A stretch of DNA of 64,000 nt from Sinorhizobium terangae (GCF_009601505.1 NZ_WITC01000028.1:1-64000); one strand, 5' to 3'. Counted from the stretch's first letter, positions 8,858 to 19,633 are shown. Notes: a model not told the origin generated them from the letters alone. Translations and numbers: made by a program.

Positions 8858-10072
8858 ATGTCTTCCTCGCTTCTCTTCGCCATGCGCGACCCGGTTATCC
8901 GGGCGAGTGTGCTTGCCATCTTTCTCTTCGGCTTCTCGGGCGCTGCGACCTCGCCCTATCAGTCGGTGGTCGGGATTGCCGAGCTTGGCTTGAGCGACGG
9001 GTTCTATTCCGCGCTGATCTTCATTGCGGCGCTAGTCAATGTCACCGTCAGCGTCACCGTCGGCATCGTTGCCGACCGCGTCGGCAATTACCGGACGCTG
9101 ATGTTGGCGGTCATCCTCTCTGGCGCTGTCGGCTACGGCCTGGTCTACGCGCTGCCGACAAAAACGAGCTTCGTCATTGCCATGTTGTTGCTGCTGCCCG
9201 TCCACGGCGCACTCAACTCGCTCCTGTTCGCCAATGTCCGCACCGCGGCGAACGGCATGGTTGGCAAGGATGCGGCAGCGGTCAATTCCGGCGTGAGGGC
9301 GGCTATATCGCTCTCGTGGGTTCTTGTTCCGGGGTTGGTCGGCTTCGTGCTGTCGGCGCGCGGCAGCATGCTGCCTGCCTACCTGCTGGCGAGTCTCGGC
9401 TGTATTGGTAATCTGTTGCTGATCTTTTTCCTGCTGCCCGCTCGCAGCGGGGTCGATCCGATCCTGAGCAAGCGGCTTTCCTATCTCGCATCCTTGGCGG
9501 AGATTCTCTCGCCGCGTGTTCTTGCCCGGCTTGTCGCTGTGGCGCTCATCTGCTCGACGCTGCATGTCAATGCGGCCGTGTTGCCGTTGATCGTCACCGG
9601 TGCTGCGGGAGGTTCGGCCACGGATATCGGCATCGTCGTCGGTGTCGTGGCGCTGCTGGAGGTGGTCTTCATTCTGGTCTGGGGACGGATCCAGTATCGC
9701 CTTAGCCATATCGACGCGCTTGCGCTCGGAACGGCTATCTACGTGGTCTATATGGCGCTGCTCGGCTTTTCGTCCCGCCCCTGGCACATTTATGCGCTGA
9801 CACTCATCAGCGGCTTCGGTGCGGCAGCGCTGATCAGCATCCCGATCACCTATCTGCAAGACCTGATTGCCGACCGGCCGGGGCTTGGGAGCTCGTTGAT
9901 CGCAGTGAACATCTTTTTGGGCGGTGCACTCAGCGCGGCGCTTTTCGCGCTCGGTACGCGCATCAGCGATTATTCCGGAACAGCGCTGCTTGGTGCGGCT
10001 GCGGGGATTGTAGGCTGTGCCTTGCTGCTTTTCCTAGACGGAGCCCGTCGCCGGGCAGTTTCCATGCCGTAA
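8858..10072 (+). CDS. MFS transporter, sugar-efflux (SetA)-like
   Basis: About 404 residues starting at ATG 8858, where the protein begins MSSSLLFAMRDPVIRAS; an upstream in-frame codon at 8813 falls inside the preceding hairpin. Twelve hydrophobic segments are evident, with the loop GIVADRVGNYRTLM between helices 2 and 3 as the MFS signature. The N-terminus (FLFGFSGAATSPYQSVVGIAELG) and the overall pattern resemble SetA/SotB-like sugar transporters. It probably exports or imports a sugar or peptide-sugar connected with the locus, but the substrate cannot be read. It is convergent with hutU, with a bidirectional hairpin in between. Confidence 0.8.
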   Translation: MSSSLLFAMRDPVIRASVLAIFLFGFSGAATSPYQSVVGIAELGLSDGFYSALIFIAALVNVTVSVTVGIVADRVGNYRTLMLAVILSGAVGYGLVYALPTKTSFVIAMLLLLPVHGALNSLLFANVRTAANGMVGKDAAAVNSGVRAAISLSWVLVPGLVGFVLSARGSMLPAYLLASLGCIGNLLLIFFLLPARSGVDPILSKRLSYLASLAEILSPRVLARLVAVALICSTLHVNAAVLPLIVTGAAGGSATDIGIVVGVVALLEVVFILVWGRIQYRLSHIDALALGTAIYVVYMALLGFSSRPWHIYALTLISGFGAAALISIPITYLQDLIADRPGLGSSLIAVNIFLGGALSAALFALGTRISDYSGTALLGAAAGIVGCALLLFLDGARRRAVSMP

Positions 10073-10091
10073 CCGTCGCCTGTAAAGGCGA

Positions 10092-10116
10092 GCGGGAGGC
10101 CGCGGCGACCTCCCGC
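10092..10116. terminator. Bidirectional hairpin between MFS gene and hutU
   Basis: GCGGGAGG (10092-10099) pairs perfectly with CCTCCCGC (10109-10116) across a 9-nt GC-rich loop. It lies between two convergent genes (stops at 10072 and 10125). There is no long T-run on either side. Confidence 0.6.
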
Positions 10117-10124
10117 GTTCTTCG

Positions 10125-11800
<1,676 letters not shown>

Positions 11801-11804
<4 letters not shown>

Positions 11805-12616
11805 GCCTCACTCCCTGTCAGTTTGAGGGCGAATGCCATTGTTTCGATGCGTTTCAGGATGGCCTTGAGATGGGTGCGAAGGCGTTCGGCCTTGGCGGGA
11901 TCCAGCGCGAAGGGCGGCGCTTCCGTTGCCAAATGCGTGGACTGGGCAAGCTCCATCTGGATCGCGTGGACACCCGTTTCGGGTCGGCCATAGTGGCGGG
12001 TGGTCCAGCCGCCCTTGAAGCGCCCGTTCAGGATGCTGGTGTAACCCTCTGCCGAAGCGGCGATTTTTGCCGTTGCCTTCTCTATTTCGGCGGCACAGGT
12101 CTTACCCATGTCCGTGCCGATATTGAAGTCGGGAAGCTTGCCTTCGAAGAGGAACGGAATATGCGAGCGGATTGAGTGGCAGTCGTAGAGAACCGCCACG
12201 CCATGGATCGCCTTGACGCGCTCGATCTCGGCGGCGAGCGCCGCGTGATAGGGAGCATGGAAATCGCGAAGGCGCGTCGCAATATCAGCCCCCGTCGGTG
12301 CCTCACCATCCTTCCAGATAGACACACCGTCGAAGTCGGTTTCCGGCACGAGACCGGTGGTGTTCTGACCGGGATAGAGGCTCACGCCTTCCGGGTCGCG
12401 GTTGGCGTCGATGACGTATCGGTGGAAGGTCGCGCGCACGGTCGTGGCTCCCGGCAGAAGCCCTTCGTAGAGCTCGTGGATGTGCCAGTCCGTGTCGGCG
12501 AGGATGCGGCCGTTGTCGTTGAGCCGTTCCCAGATCGGCGCGGGCACGTCGGTGCCCGTGTGGGGAAAGCCAAGGATGACGGGGGAGGTGCCCCGATGGA
12601 CTTCGAAAACGGCCAT
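11801..12616 (-). CDS. hutG: N-formylglutamate amidohydrolase (deformylase)
   Basis: A 271-residue member of the N-formylglutamate amidohydrolase (FGase) family. It turns N-formylglutamate into glutamate and formate, the last step of the five-step hut route. Visible landmarks are [30 protein letters not shown] and [16 protein letters not shown]. No hutF (formiminoglutamate deiminase), which the five-step route needs, is present in the window. The gene lies between hutH (1-bp gap) and hutU (4-bp overlap). Confidence 0.94.
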
Positions 12617-12617
12617 G

Positions 12618-14153
12618 TCAGAGATCCAGCTTCGGAAGAATGCCAGCGGAGACGGCGGCGTTGAGCGCGCCAGATGCGACCAGTTCGCCGGCCGCCTTGA
12701 GATCGTCGGCCATGTAGCGGTCCTCTTCGATCGTCAGCGACACGCTGCGTACGGCAGCCACTGCCTTCGACAGTTCCGCGCTCGTCGTCAGCGGCGCCCG
12801 GAACTCGACCCCCTGGACGGCCGTCAGGGCCTCGATGCCGATGATAGAGAACAGGTTGTCGGTCATCTGCAGCAGGCGGCGCGCACCGTGGCAGGCCATC
12901 GACACGTGGTCTTCCTGGTTGGCGGATGTCGGCGTCGAGTCGACCGAAGCCGGATGCGCGAGTTGCTTGTTTTCCGACATCAGCGCGGCGGAGGTGACCT
13001 CCGCGATCATCAGGCCCGAATTGAGCCCGGGCTTTTTGGCCAGGAACGCCGGCAGGCCGTAGCTCAGCGCCGGATCGACGAGAAGCGCGATGCGGCGCTG
13101 CGCGATCGCGCCGATTTCGCAAACCGCAAGCGCGATCTGGTCGGCGGCGAAGGCCACCGGTTCGGCGTGGAAATTGCCGCCCGAGACGACAGAGTTGTCC
13201 GAAAGCACCAGCGGATTGTCGGTGACGGCGTTGGCCTCGATCGTGAGCGATGCGGCGACAGAGCGCAAGAGGTCGAGGCAGGCGCCGTCGACCTGTGGCT
13301 GGCAGCGGATGCAGTAGGGATCCTGCACCCGTTCGTCGCCCTCGATGTGGCTCTGCCGGATCACGGATCCTTCGAGCAACTGGCGAAGGGCGGCGGCCGT
13401 GTCGATCTGGCCCCGATGGCCGCGCAGCGTATGGATATCGGGATGGAAGGGCGCGGACGACCCCATTGCGGCATCGGTCGAAAGCGCACCGGTAATGAGC
13501 GCCGCCTGCGCGGCGCGATGGGCACGGAAGAGACCGGCGAGCGCCAGAGCGGTGGACGCCTGCGTGCCATTGATCAGGGCGAGGCCTTCCTTGGCGGCGA
13601 GCCTCACGGGCGTAAGACCGGCCTTTTCAAGCGCGGCTGCGCCCGGCATGCGCTCACCATCGAAGAACGCTTCTCCGTGGCCCATCATCACGGCCGCCAT
13701 GTGCGCAAGCGGCGCAAGGTCGCCGGAGGCGCCGACCGACCCCTTTTCCGGGATCAGCGGGATTACGCTCCGTTCCTGCATCGCCTCGATCAGGCGGACG
13801 AGCTCGAGCCGGACGCCCGAAGCGCCGCGGCCGAGCGAGACCAGCTTCAGCGCCATGATCAGCCGGACGATGTTTTCCGGCAGCGGCGCCCCGACGCCGC
13901 AGCAATGCGACAGGATGAGGTTGCGCTGCAGCGTCGTGACGTCGGCGCTGTCGATCTTGATCGAGGCAAGCTTACCGAAGCCGGTGTTGATGCCGTAAAC
14001 CGGCGCATTGCCGGCCGCGATTTCGGCGATGCGGGCAGCGCCCTTGGCAATGGCGGCGTCGAAGGCGGGATCGAGGCGGGCCGGTTCCCGGGTCCAGTAG
14101 ATCGTCTCCAGATCCTTGAGCGGAACGGAGCCTGGCTTAAGTACGATGGTCAT
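12618..14153 (-). CDS. hutH: Histidine ammonia-lyase
   Basis: A 511-residue HAL. It removes ammonia from L-histidine to give trans-urocanate, using the MIO cofactor formed autocatalytically from an Ala-Ser-Gly tripeptide. Here that tripeptide is A142-S143-G144 in [15 protein letters not shown]. Other family segments are [12 protein letters not shown] near the N-terminus, NGTQASTAL, and [14 protein letters not shown] near the C-terminus. The start at 14153 overlaps the hutI stop (ATGA), so translation is probably coupled. Length is standard for the family. Confidence 0.98.
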   Translation of the reverse strand: MTIVLKPGSVPLKDLETIYWTREPARLDPAFDAAIAKGAARIAEIAAGNAPVYGINTGFGKLASIKIDSADVTTLQRNLILSHCCGVGAPLPENIVRLIMALKLVSLGRGASGVRLELVRLIEAMQERSVIPLIPEKGSVGASGDLAPLAHMAAVMMGHGEAFFDGERMPGAAALEKAGLTPVRLAAKEGLALINGTQASTALALAGLFRAHRAAQAALITGALSTDAAMGSSAPFHPDIHTLRGHRGQIDTAAALRQLLEGSVIRQSHIEGDERVQDPYCIRCQPQVDGACLDLLRSVAASLTIEANAVTDNPLVLSDNSVVSGGNFHAEPVAFAADQIALAVCEIGAIAQRRIALLVDPALSYGLPAFLAKKPGLNSGLMIAEVTSAALMSENKQLAHPASVDSTPTSANQEDHVSMACHGARRLLQMTDNLFSIIGIEALTAVQGVEFRAPLTTSAELSKAVAAVRSVSLTIEEDRYMADDLKAAGELVASGALNAAVSAGILPKLDL

Positions 14154-15397
14154 TGGCCGATTCTTTCGCCTCCAAAGATGCGCTGATGCAGCGGATTGAA
14201 GCCTATCCGATAGATAAGTTCGGCAGGCTCATCGATGTTCCAGATCGCAAGGTCCGCGGATTTGCCGACCTCGATCGTGCCGGTCTTGTCGAGAATTGCG
14301 AGCGCGCGTGCGGCTTCGCGCGTGACACCCGCGAGGCATTCGTCGACAGTCAGCCGGAAGAGCGTCGCCGACATGTTCATGGTCAGAAGCACCGAAGTCA
14401 GCGGCGAAGTGCCCGGATTGCAGTCCGTCGCAATGGCGATGCGCGCGCCTGCATCACGCAGGGCTTGAACCGGCGGCAGTTGCCTTTCCCGAAGCGTATA
14501 GAATGCACCGGGCAAAAGCACGGCGACGGTTCCGGCCTTTGCCATGGCCGCAGCGTCTTCCGCATCGAGATATTCAAGATGGTCGGCCGAAAGCGCGCCG
14601 TATGAAGCCGCGAGCTTGGCGCCGCCGAGATCCGAAAGCTGCTCGGCGTGGAGCTTGACCGGCAGGCCTAGCGCCTTCGCGGCGTCGAAGACTCGGGCGA
14701 TCTCGTCGGGTGAGAAGGCGATGCCTTCGCAGAAGCCGTCAACGGCGTCGACGAGGCCCTCGGCATGGGCGCTCTTGAGACCCGGCAGCACGACATCGGC
14801 GATATAGTCGCCGTTGCGCCCTTTATATTCGGGAGGCGTCGCATGCGCGGCGAGATAGCTCGTGACGATGCGCACGGGGCGCAATTCTTGCAGGCGGCGC
14901 GCGGCCCGCAGCATCTTCAGTTCGGCCTCGATGTTCAGGCCATAGCCCGACTTCACCTCGACCGTCGCGACCCCCTCGCCAAGCAGCGTGTCGAGCCTCG
15001 GAAGTGCTGCTTCCACCAGTTCCTCGACCGAGAGGGCATTGGTCGCCTTCACCGTCGAGGCGATGCCACCGCCGGCGCGCGCGATTTCCTCGTAGGTGGC
15101 ACCTTCGAGCCGCAGCTGGAATTCACGTGCGCGGTTGCCGCCGTGGACGATATGGGTGTGGCAATCGATGAGGGCCGGCGTGATCCAGCGGCGTTCACAA
15201 TCGATTACCTGGTCGGCTCGGGCAATGTCCAGGGGCAGGTCTTGTTCTGTGCCGACGTAGACGATCCGGTCGCCGCGGGTGGCGATGGCACCTCTCTCGA
15301 TGACGCCGAGCGGCCCCATATCCTCGCGAAGCGTTGCAATGCGCGCATTGCGCCAGAGGCTTGTATTGCCTGAGCTTGGGTTGCTGTTTTCGTCCAT
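14150..15397 (-). CDS. hutI: Imidazolonepropionase
   Basis: A 415-residue metal-dependent amidohydrolase. It opens imidazolonepropionate to N-formiminoglutamate, the third step of histidine degradation. The metal-binding HTHIVHGG motif, [12 protein letters not shown], the KSGYGLN segment, [12 protein letters not shown] and [10 protein letters not shown] are all present as in characterised HutI. It is the first gene of hutIHGU; ATG 15397 has GAAGGG nine bases upstream. A palindromic HutC-like element lies 27 bp upstream of the start. The order here is I-H-G-U, with no hutC or hutF on either side. Confidence 0.97.
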   Translation of the reverse strand: MDENSNPSSGNTSLWRNARIATLREDMGPLGVIERGAIATRGDRIVYVGTEQDLPLDIARADQVIDCERRWITPALIDCHTHIVHGGNRAREFQLRLEGATYEEIARAGGGIASTVKATNALSVEELVEAALPRLDTLLGEGVATVEVKSGYGLNIEAELKMLRAARRLQELRPVRIVTSYLAAHATPPEYKGRNGDYIADVVLPGLKSAHAEGLVDAVDGFCEGIAFSPDEIARVFDAAKALGLPVKLHAEQLSDLGGAKLAASYGALSADHLEYLDAEDAAAMAKAGTVAVLLPGAFYTLRERQLPPVQALRDAGARIAIATDCNPGTSPLTSVLLTMNMSATLFRLTVDECLAGVTREAARALAILDKTGTIEVGKSADLAIWNIDEPAELIYRIGFNPLHQRIFGGERIGQ

Positions 15398-15423
15398 GGA
15401 TTACCGCCCTTCTTCTGCGATAA

Positions 15424-15433
15424 TGTATAGACA
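15424..15433 (-). promoter_or_regulatory. HutC-like operator upstream of hutI
   Basis: TGTATAGACA (15424-15433) is an imperfect palindrome in an AT-rich patch that stands out from the surroundings. It resembles the TGTATATACA-type sites bound by HutC (GntR family) repressors in front of hut operons. It lies 27-36 bp upstream of the hutI start codon. HutC itself is not encoded in this window. Assignment is by similarity and position only. Confidence 0.5.
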
Positions 15434-15956
15434 TATTATTGCCAATGACAAGCGAAAATTCACCGCGTTATGGCAAGAGGCGTCCGGGTCGGCGTGATAC
15501 GAGAGAACATAGGGTGATCTTGCGACATGGAAGGGCCGGGCTGCAGGCGCCGGAGATCCGAGGCTTCAGTCGGGCATTGTTGTCAGCGGCGCAGTGTGCT
15601 GCTGTCGCTAGGTGGAGTTGTGCCGTTCAGGGCGCGGCGACCTTGGCGATCGCCTCATTGTCCGCACCGTCTATCCGGAACACGTCCACAGTGTAGGGAG
15701 GACAGGTCGCTCGACGGTGCAGCACTGTCGCGATCAGCCGGCACGCCTTCCGGATCCAGATCGCGCATGCCGTAAGCCTGTTTGCATCCCTTGGAGGCGG
15801 AGGGCGTCGAAGAACTCGGCCGGAGCGTATTTGGAACGGTTAATCGGCTGGGTTTGCGATTGGCGAAATTGGACCAGCCTCAGTGGTCCCACCGGGCGTC
15901 GCCGCCTGTGATGAGTCGGCCGGCGCGGACCGGCTCTCGTGCTACGCGCCGGCTTC
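15434..15956. other. Intergenic stretch without a recognised gene
   Basis: About 520 bp between the hut promoter and the RIME-like element. Several frames are open for 60-100 codons, but they are Arg/Ser/Pro-rich, lack good ribosome binding sites, and match no family I recognise. It may be decayed sequence. No RNA gene or insertion-sequence end was identified. Confidence 0.4.
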
Positions 15957-16063
15957 ACTACAGCGCCGCACGTCCAATCGGACGCGCAAAGGTCGCTGTA
16001 GCACTTTGATTTGCTGCATGATTTTATCCTTAAATCGATTCCGATTTAAGGAATCATGCAGTA
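15957..16063. repeat. RIME-like double palindromic intergenic element
   Basis: Two adjacent palindromes. The first has outer arms CTACAGCG (15958-15965) and CGCTGTAG (15994-16001) around an inner GTCC...GGAC core. The second has arms CTGCATGAT (16014-16022) and ATCATGCAG (16053-16061) around a CCTTAAATCG...CGATTTAAGG core. Total length is about 107 bp, matching the roughly 108-bp, two-palindrome RIME1 elements described in rhizobia. It lies just past the stop of the minus-strand MFS gene and may act as a transcript 3' end. Confidence 0.75.
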
Positions 16064-16069
16064 AGGGAC

Positions 16070-17254
16070 CTATTCCGCCAGGCTCGCCGCGAAGCGCCGC
16101 CGGTAGGAGCGCAGGCCCGCGTAGAGCGTGGCGAGGGCGGCCACCGGAAACAGTGCCGCGAAGAAGCCGAGATTGGCTGCGGCCGTGTTTTCCAGCACCC
16201 GCCCGCCGAGCGCGGTGCCGCTGGCGATGCCGAGATAGATCGCCGAGGCGTTGAGCGACAGCGTCAGATGTGCCACCTCCGGCGCGAAGGCGACGATGCG
16301 ACTGGCCTGTGCCGGCGGAAACGCCCAGCCGATGATGCCCCAGGGCACCATGATGCCGACCAGCAGCAGGCCGGCGAGGCCGCGTGGCAGGAGGTGCAGC
16401 CCAAAGGCAATCGCCAGCGACACCACCAGTGCCGACATCAGCGAAAGCACCACCATGCGCGTCGCGCCGACCCGGTCGGCCAAATAGCCGCTGGAAAGAT
16501 TGCCGATCACCGCGCCCACGCCGAAAGCAAGCAACAGGCCCGGCAGCGCCATTTTCGAAAGTCCGGCCCCGTCGATCGCCAGCGGCGCGAGGTAGGAGAT
16601 GATCATGAATCCGCCCGCGAGATAGAGATAGGTCACCGTCAGCGACGAGGCTACGCCGGGGAGACCGATGGCGCTGAAGCGCTCGGCAAGCGTCAGCTTC
16701 ATTCCGCTGAGACCCCGCGGCAGGCGCAGCCACAGCACGGTGGCGCAAGCGAGCCCGAGCAGGGCGACCGCCTCGAATGTACCACGCCAGCCCCAGAACG
16801 CCGCGATCAGCGCGCCGAGGGGCGCGCCCAGCGCCACTGCGAATGTGGTGCCGCCCACCACGATCGAGATTGCGAGCGCGCGGTGCTCCGAGCCGGCCAG
16901 CGAAACCGCCGTCGCCTGGGCTGTGGCAGCAAACAGTCCGCTCGCCATTCCCATCACGATCTGGGCGAGCAGCAGCGTGGTGAACGAGACGCTCGTCGCA
17001 GCGATCCCGTTGCCGACCACGAAGGCAAGCATCGCAGCCACAAGCAGCCGCCGACGGTCAGCCGTCCCGGCCAGCGCCGAAAGCAGCGGCGCGCCGACGG
17101 CGTAGGAAAGCGAGAACACAGTGATGAGGTGCCCCGCATGAGGGATCGTCGTGTGGGTGTCGGCTGCAATCGATGGCAGGAGGCTCGAAAAAACGAAGCC
17201 GACCGTGCTCATCGTGAAAGAGCCGACAGCGAGCCAGATGAGGCGCTTGTCCAT
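16070..17254 (-). CDS. MFS transporter (drug/arabinose efflux type)
   Basis: 394 residues starting at ATG 17254, chosen because AAGGAT lies just upstream; an in-frame TTG at 17272 is possible but would sit inside the candidate operator. Twelve membrane segments are visible, with the MFS loop LAGTADRRRLL after helix 2. The beginning (MDKRLIWLAVGSFTMSTVGFVFSSLLPSIA) is typical of the AraJ/YdeA-like efflux subgroup. It is divergent from an ArsR-like repressor whose binding repeats probably lie in the shared upstream region, which suggests ligand-induced export. The substrate is unknown. The RIME-like element follows its stop. Confidence 0.85.
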   Translation of the reverse strand: MDKRLIWLAVGSFTMSTVGFVFSSLLPSIAADTHTTIPHAGHLITVFSLSYAVGAPLLSALAGTADRRRLLVAAMLAFVVGNGIAATSVSFTTLLLAQIVMGMASGLFAATAQATAVSLAGSEHRALAISIVVGGTTFAVALGAPLGALIAAFWGWRGTFEAVALLGLACATVLWLRLPRGLSGMKLTLAERFSAIGLPGVASSLTVTYLYLAGGFMIISYLAPLAIDGAGLSKMALPGLLLAFGVGAVIGNLSSGYLADRVGATRMVVLSLMSALVVSLAIAFGLHLLPRGLAGLLLVGIMVPWGIIGWAFPPAQASRIVAFAPEVAHLTLSLNASAIYLGIASGTALGGRVLENTAAANLGFFAALFPVAALATLYAGLRSYRRRFAASLAE

Positions 17255-17266
17255 TGGGGATCCTTT

Positions 17267-17293
17267 GTTCAAAAGATGTTGAACTATTGAACA
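17267..17293. promoter_or_regulatory. Candidate operator of the ArsR-like repressor (GTTCAA/TTGAAC repeats)
   Basis: GTTCAA (17267-17272), TTGAAC (17279-17284) and TTGAAC (17287-17292) lie directly in front of the MFS start codon. The first pair forms a perfect 6-6-6 inverted repeat. The element is in the divergent promoter region shared with the ArsR-like gene starting at 17390. Function is inferred from symmetry and position. Confidence 0.5.
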
Positions 17294-17389
17294 TGACCGG
17301 TCGCCGTGTCAATATGCCTTTCTATCGATCCTTTGTGAGCGACAGCCCGCCGCGTTGAACTGCCGTGCTGGCGCAGCTATCTTCGAACC

Positions 17390-17758
17390 ATGACATTACC
17401 CCATCCCACCGCCGAACAGATCACCCTTTCCAACGTGCTCGGCGCGCTCGGTGACCCGACGCGCCTGGCGATCGTGGGCTATCTCGCGCGCCGCGAGGGG
17501 CGGCCGACCATGTGCCTGAGCTTCACCGATTTCGGCTCCAAGACCAATATCAGCTACCACCTGGCCAAGCTGCGCGAGGCGGGCATCACCCGCATGGAAG
17601 TCTCCGGCACGAGCCGGCTGGTGACGCTTCGGCGCGACGACCTTGACAGCCGCTTTCCAGGTCTTCTCGATTCCATCATCGCCGCTGCGGTCGACATGCC
17701 CATGGTGAAGAAGATCGAGGACGCCACCGAGGAAGCGCTGGCGCAAGGCGAGCCGTGA
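17390..17758 (+). CDS. ArsR-family helix-turn-helix repressor
   Basis: A 122-residue winged-helix protein. Residues about 10-95 form the ArsR-type domain: LSNVLGALGDPTRLAIVGYL, then SKTNISYHLAKLREAGI as recognition helix, and the beta wing SGTSRLVTLRRDDL. The Cys metal site (ELCVCDL type) of metal-sensing ArsR proteins is absent; one Cys sits at MCLSF. The ligand is therefore probably an organic compound or redox signal. It is divergent from the MFS gene and most likely represses it and itself. Confidence 0.85.
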   Translation: MTLPHPTAEQITLSNVLGALGDPTRLAIVGYLARREGRPTMCLSFTDFGSKTNISYHLAKLREAGITRMEVSGTSRLVTLRRDDLDSRFPGLLDSIIAAAVDMPMVKKIEDATEEALAQGEP

Positions 17759-17850
17759 TAGCAATGTCCGCCGGGGCATCGGACCTGTTGGCCCCGACAA
17801 AGCTGTAGGTGGGCGACGTCTGTTGCCTGTCAATGGGTGCAGCGCAAAAA

Positions 17851-17878
17851 GGACCCCGGACTGTTTGGTCCGGGGTCC
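17851..17878 (-). terminator. Rho-independent terminator of the phn transcript
   Basis: GGACCCCGGA (17851-17860) pairs perfectly with TCCGGGGTCC (17869-17878) across an 8-nt loop. On the minus strand the stem is followed by TTTTTG (complement of 17846-17850 and neighbours). It lies 30 bp past the phnN stop and is the clearest intrinsic terminator in the window. Confidence 0.85.
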
Positions 17879-17908
17879 CTCGTAAACGTTCCGATCCTTC
17901 GTTCTTGC

Positions 17909-18496
17909 TCAGGCTGGATGATGCAATGCCGCGCAATGCCGCTCGACGAGCGCGACGAAGCGCTGCCCGGCGACGTCGAGCCGGCCGCTATTGTCGATCA
18001 CCGTGACGTCGGGTCCGGCGATAATGTCGGGCGCCTGCCGCGTGAGCCGGCGCAACACGTCTTCCTCGCTCTCGCGGCCGCGCTCGGCCAGGCGCTTCGC
18101 CAGCACCGCCGGGTCTGCAGTCACCAGCGCGACGGCGATGGTGCCGAAGGCCTCGCGAATGGCGGGGAGGGCGGCGCGGCTGCCGTTGACGATCGCCGTC
18201 ATGCCGCTTGCGACCCTGTCGGCGATCTCGACCGGAACGCCGTAGCTCAAGCCATGGGCCTGCCACGAAACGGCAAAGGCGCCGCTTCGGCTCATGTCCT
18301 CGAATTCCGCGGTTGAGACGCTTTCATGCACTTCACTGCCGGCATCCGATGGACGCGTGATCACGCGCCGCACGAAGAGGATATCCGGGCGATACGCGAA
18401 ATGGCGCGCGGCGAAGCCCATGACGCTGTCCTTGCCTGCCCCGCTCGGGCCGACGACGACGATGAGCCCTCCGCGCCCCTGTCCGACCGCCGTCAT
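17909..18496 (-). CDS. phnN: Ribose 1,5-bisphosphate phosphokinase
   Basis: A 195-residue P-loop kinase of the PhnN type. It phosphorylates ribose 1,5-bisphosphate to PRPP, clearing the sugar product of the C-P lyase route. The Walker A is GPSGAGKDSVM near the N-terminus; RRVITRPSDAGSEVHESV is the guanylate-kinase-like segment seen in PhnN, and VTADPAVLAKRLAERGRE is the lid region. It overlaps the phnM stop by 4 bp (ATGA), so the two are translationally coupled. A strong terminator follows. Confidence 0.93.
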   Translation of the reverse strand: MTAVGQGRGGLIVVVGPSGAGKDSVMGFAARHFAYRPDILFVRRVITRPSDAGSEVHESVSTAEFEDMSRSGAFAVSWQAHGLSYGVPVEIADRVASGMTAIVNGSRAALPAIREAFGTIAVALVTADPAVLAKRLAERGRESEEDVLRRLTRQAPDIIAGPDVTVIDNSGRLDVAGQRFVALVERHCAALHHPA

Positions 18497-19632
18497 GCGA
18501 CACGCCGTCCTTCGCGCCAGACGGAGCGAACAACTGGAATGCCTTGAGGACGGTGGACGCGGGCGATATCGGCGCGCAGCCCGACGGCGATCCGGCCGCG
18601 ATCGTCGAGACCGACGGTGCGCGCCGGCGTCGCTGTTACCATGGCGATCGCCCGCGGCAGGTCGATTGCCTCGACGTCGTCGGCCAGAATGAAAGGCGCA
18701 TGGATGAGGCTGAAGGGGACATAGTCGGACGAAAGCACATCGAGAACGCCGCGCTCGGCGAGATCGCGGGCGGCGATGTTGCCAGAATGCGACTTGCCGC
18801 GCACGATATTGGGCGCGCCCATCAGCACGCTCAATCCGGCGCGATGCGAGGCTTCCGCCGCCTCGAAGCTCGTCGGGAATTCCGCCAGACGGATGCCGTA
18901 GCCGATCGATTCCTCGACATGCGCGACCGTCGCATCGTCATGGCTGGCAATGGTTATGCCCCGTTCGGCGCACGCCTTTGCCAGCGCCGTGCGATGAGGC
19001 GCGGCGTAACGCGCGGAAAGCGCCTGCTGACGCTCGACGAACTCGGCGAAAGCCTCGTCCGAAAGGCCGCGCTTCGTCTTGTAGTAGAGCGTGTACTGAT
19101 CCATCGTCTGGAACTGACGCTGCCCTGGAGCATGATCCATCAGCGAGACGAGGCGGACCTGCGGGTCGTTCTGAAAATCCTCGTAGTGATCGAGGACGTC
19201 GGAAGTCGAAACTTCGCAACGCAGGTGGATGAGGTGGTCGGCGCGCAGGCGTCCTTCCTCCTTGGCCTGCGCCAAGGCATCCGCCATGCTGCGCATCTCG
19301 CCCTTCTGGAAGCCGCCGTCCTCGTCCGAACCCAGGCGCAGGCAGTCAAAGACGGTGGTGATTCCGGAGGTGACGACCTGGGCGTCATGGGCCTGGATCG
19401 CCGCGATCTTCAGCCAACGCACGCCCGGGCGCGGAGAGTAATGCGCCTCCAGATGGTCGGTGTGAAGTTCGATCAGGCCGGGCAGCAGGTAGTCGCCTTC
19501 GAAATCTTCGCCCGTGCTGCTGGCCCCTTCGGAAATATCGGCGATACGGCCGTCGCGGATGAGGACGGAACCGTTGACGATCCTGTCCTCGAGAACGATG
19601 CGGGCGTTGCTCAATACCTGTTCTTTGCTCAT
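18493..19632 (-). CDS. phnM: Alpha-D-ribose 1-methylphosphonate 5-triphosphate diphosphatase
   Basis: 379 residues starting at ATG 19632 (MSKEQVLSNARIV); upstream codons in the same frame overlap the DUF1045 gene. PhnM is an amidohydrolase-fold enzyme that removes pyrophosphate from the 5-triphosphate intermediate of the C-P lyase pathway. Metal-binding landmarks are LIELHTDHLEAH near the N-terminus, SLMDHAPGQRQF, ASHDDAT and GAPNIVRGKSHSGN. The C-P lyase core genes phnGHIJK are not in this window, so they must lie elsewhere if the pathway is complete. The length matches the family. Confidence 0.95.
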   Translation of the reverse strand: MSKEQVLSNARIVLEDRIVNGSVLIRDGRIADISEGASSTGEDFEGDYLLPGLIELHTDHLEAHYSPRPGVRWLKIAAIQAHDAQVVTSGITTVFDCLRLGSDEDGGFQKGEMRSMADALAQAKEEGRLRADHLIHLRCEVSTSDVLDHYEDFQNDPQVRLVSLMDHAPGQRQFQTMDQYTLYYKTKRGLSDEAFAEFVERQQALSARYAAPHRTALAKACAERGITIASHDDATVAHVEESIGYGIRLAEFPTSFEAAEASHRAGLSVLMGAPNIVRGKSHSGNIAARDLAERGVLDVLSSDYVPFSLIHAPFILADDVEAIDLPRAIAMVTATPARTVGLDDRGRIAVGLRADIARVHRPQGIPVVRSVWREGRRVA

Positions 19633-19633
19633 C

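Noticed and set aside
12480-14186. 568-codon plus-strand frame across hutH
   Set aside because: Antisense shadow of hutH, whose MIO tripeptide and full length are intact; the frame's product is Arg/Gly/Asp-rich and unlike any family.
15434-15956. Possible pseudogene or mobile-element remnant between hut and the MFS gene
   Set aside because: No stretch in any frame matched a family I know, and no terminal repeats were seen. Recorded as an unexplained intergenic region only.
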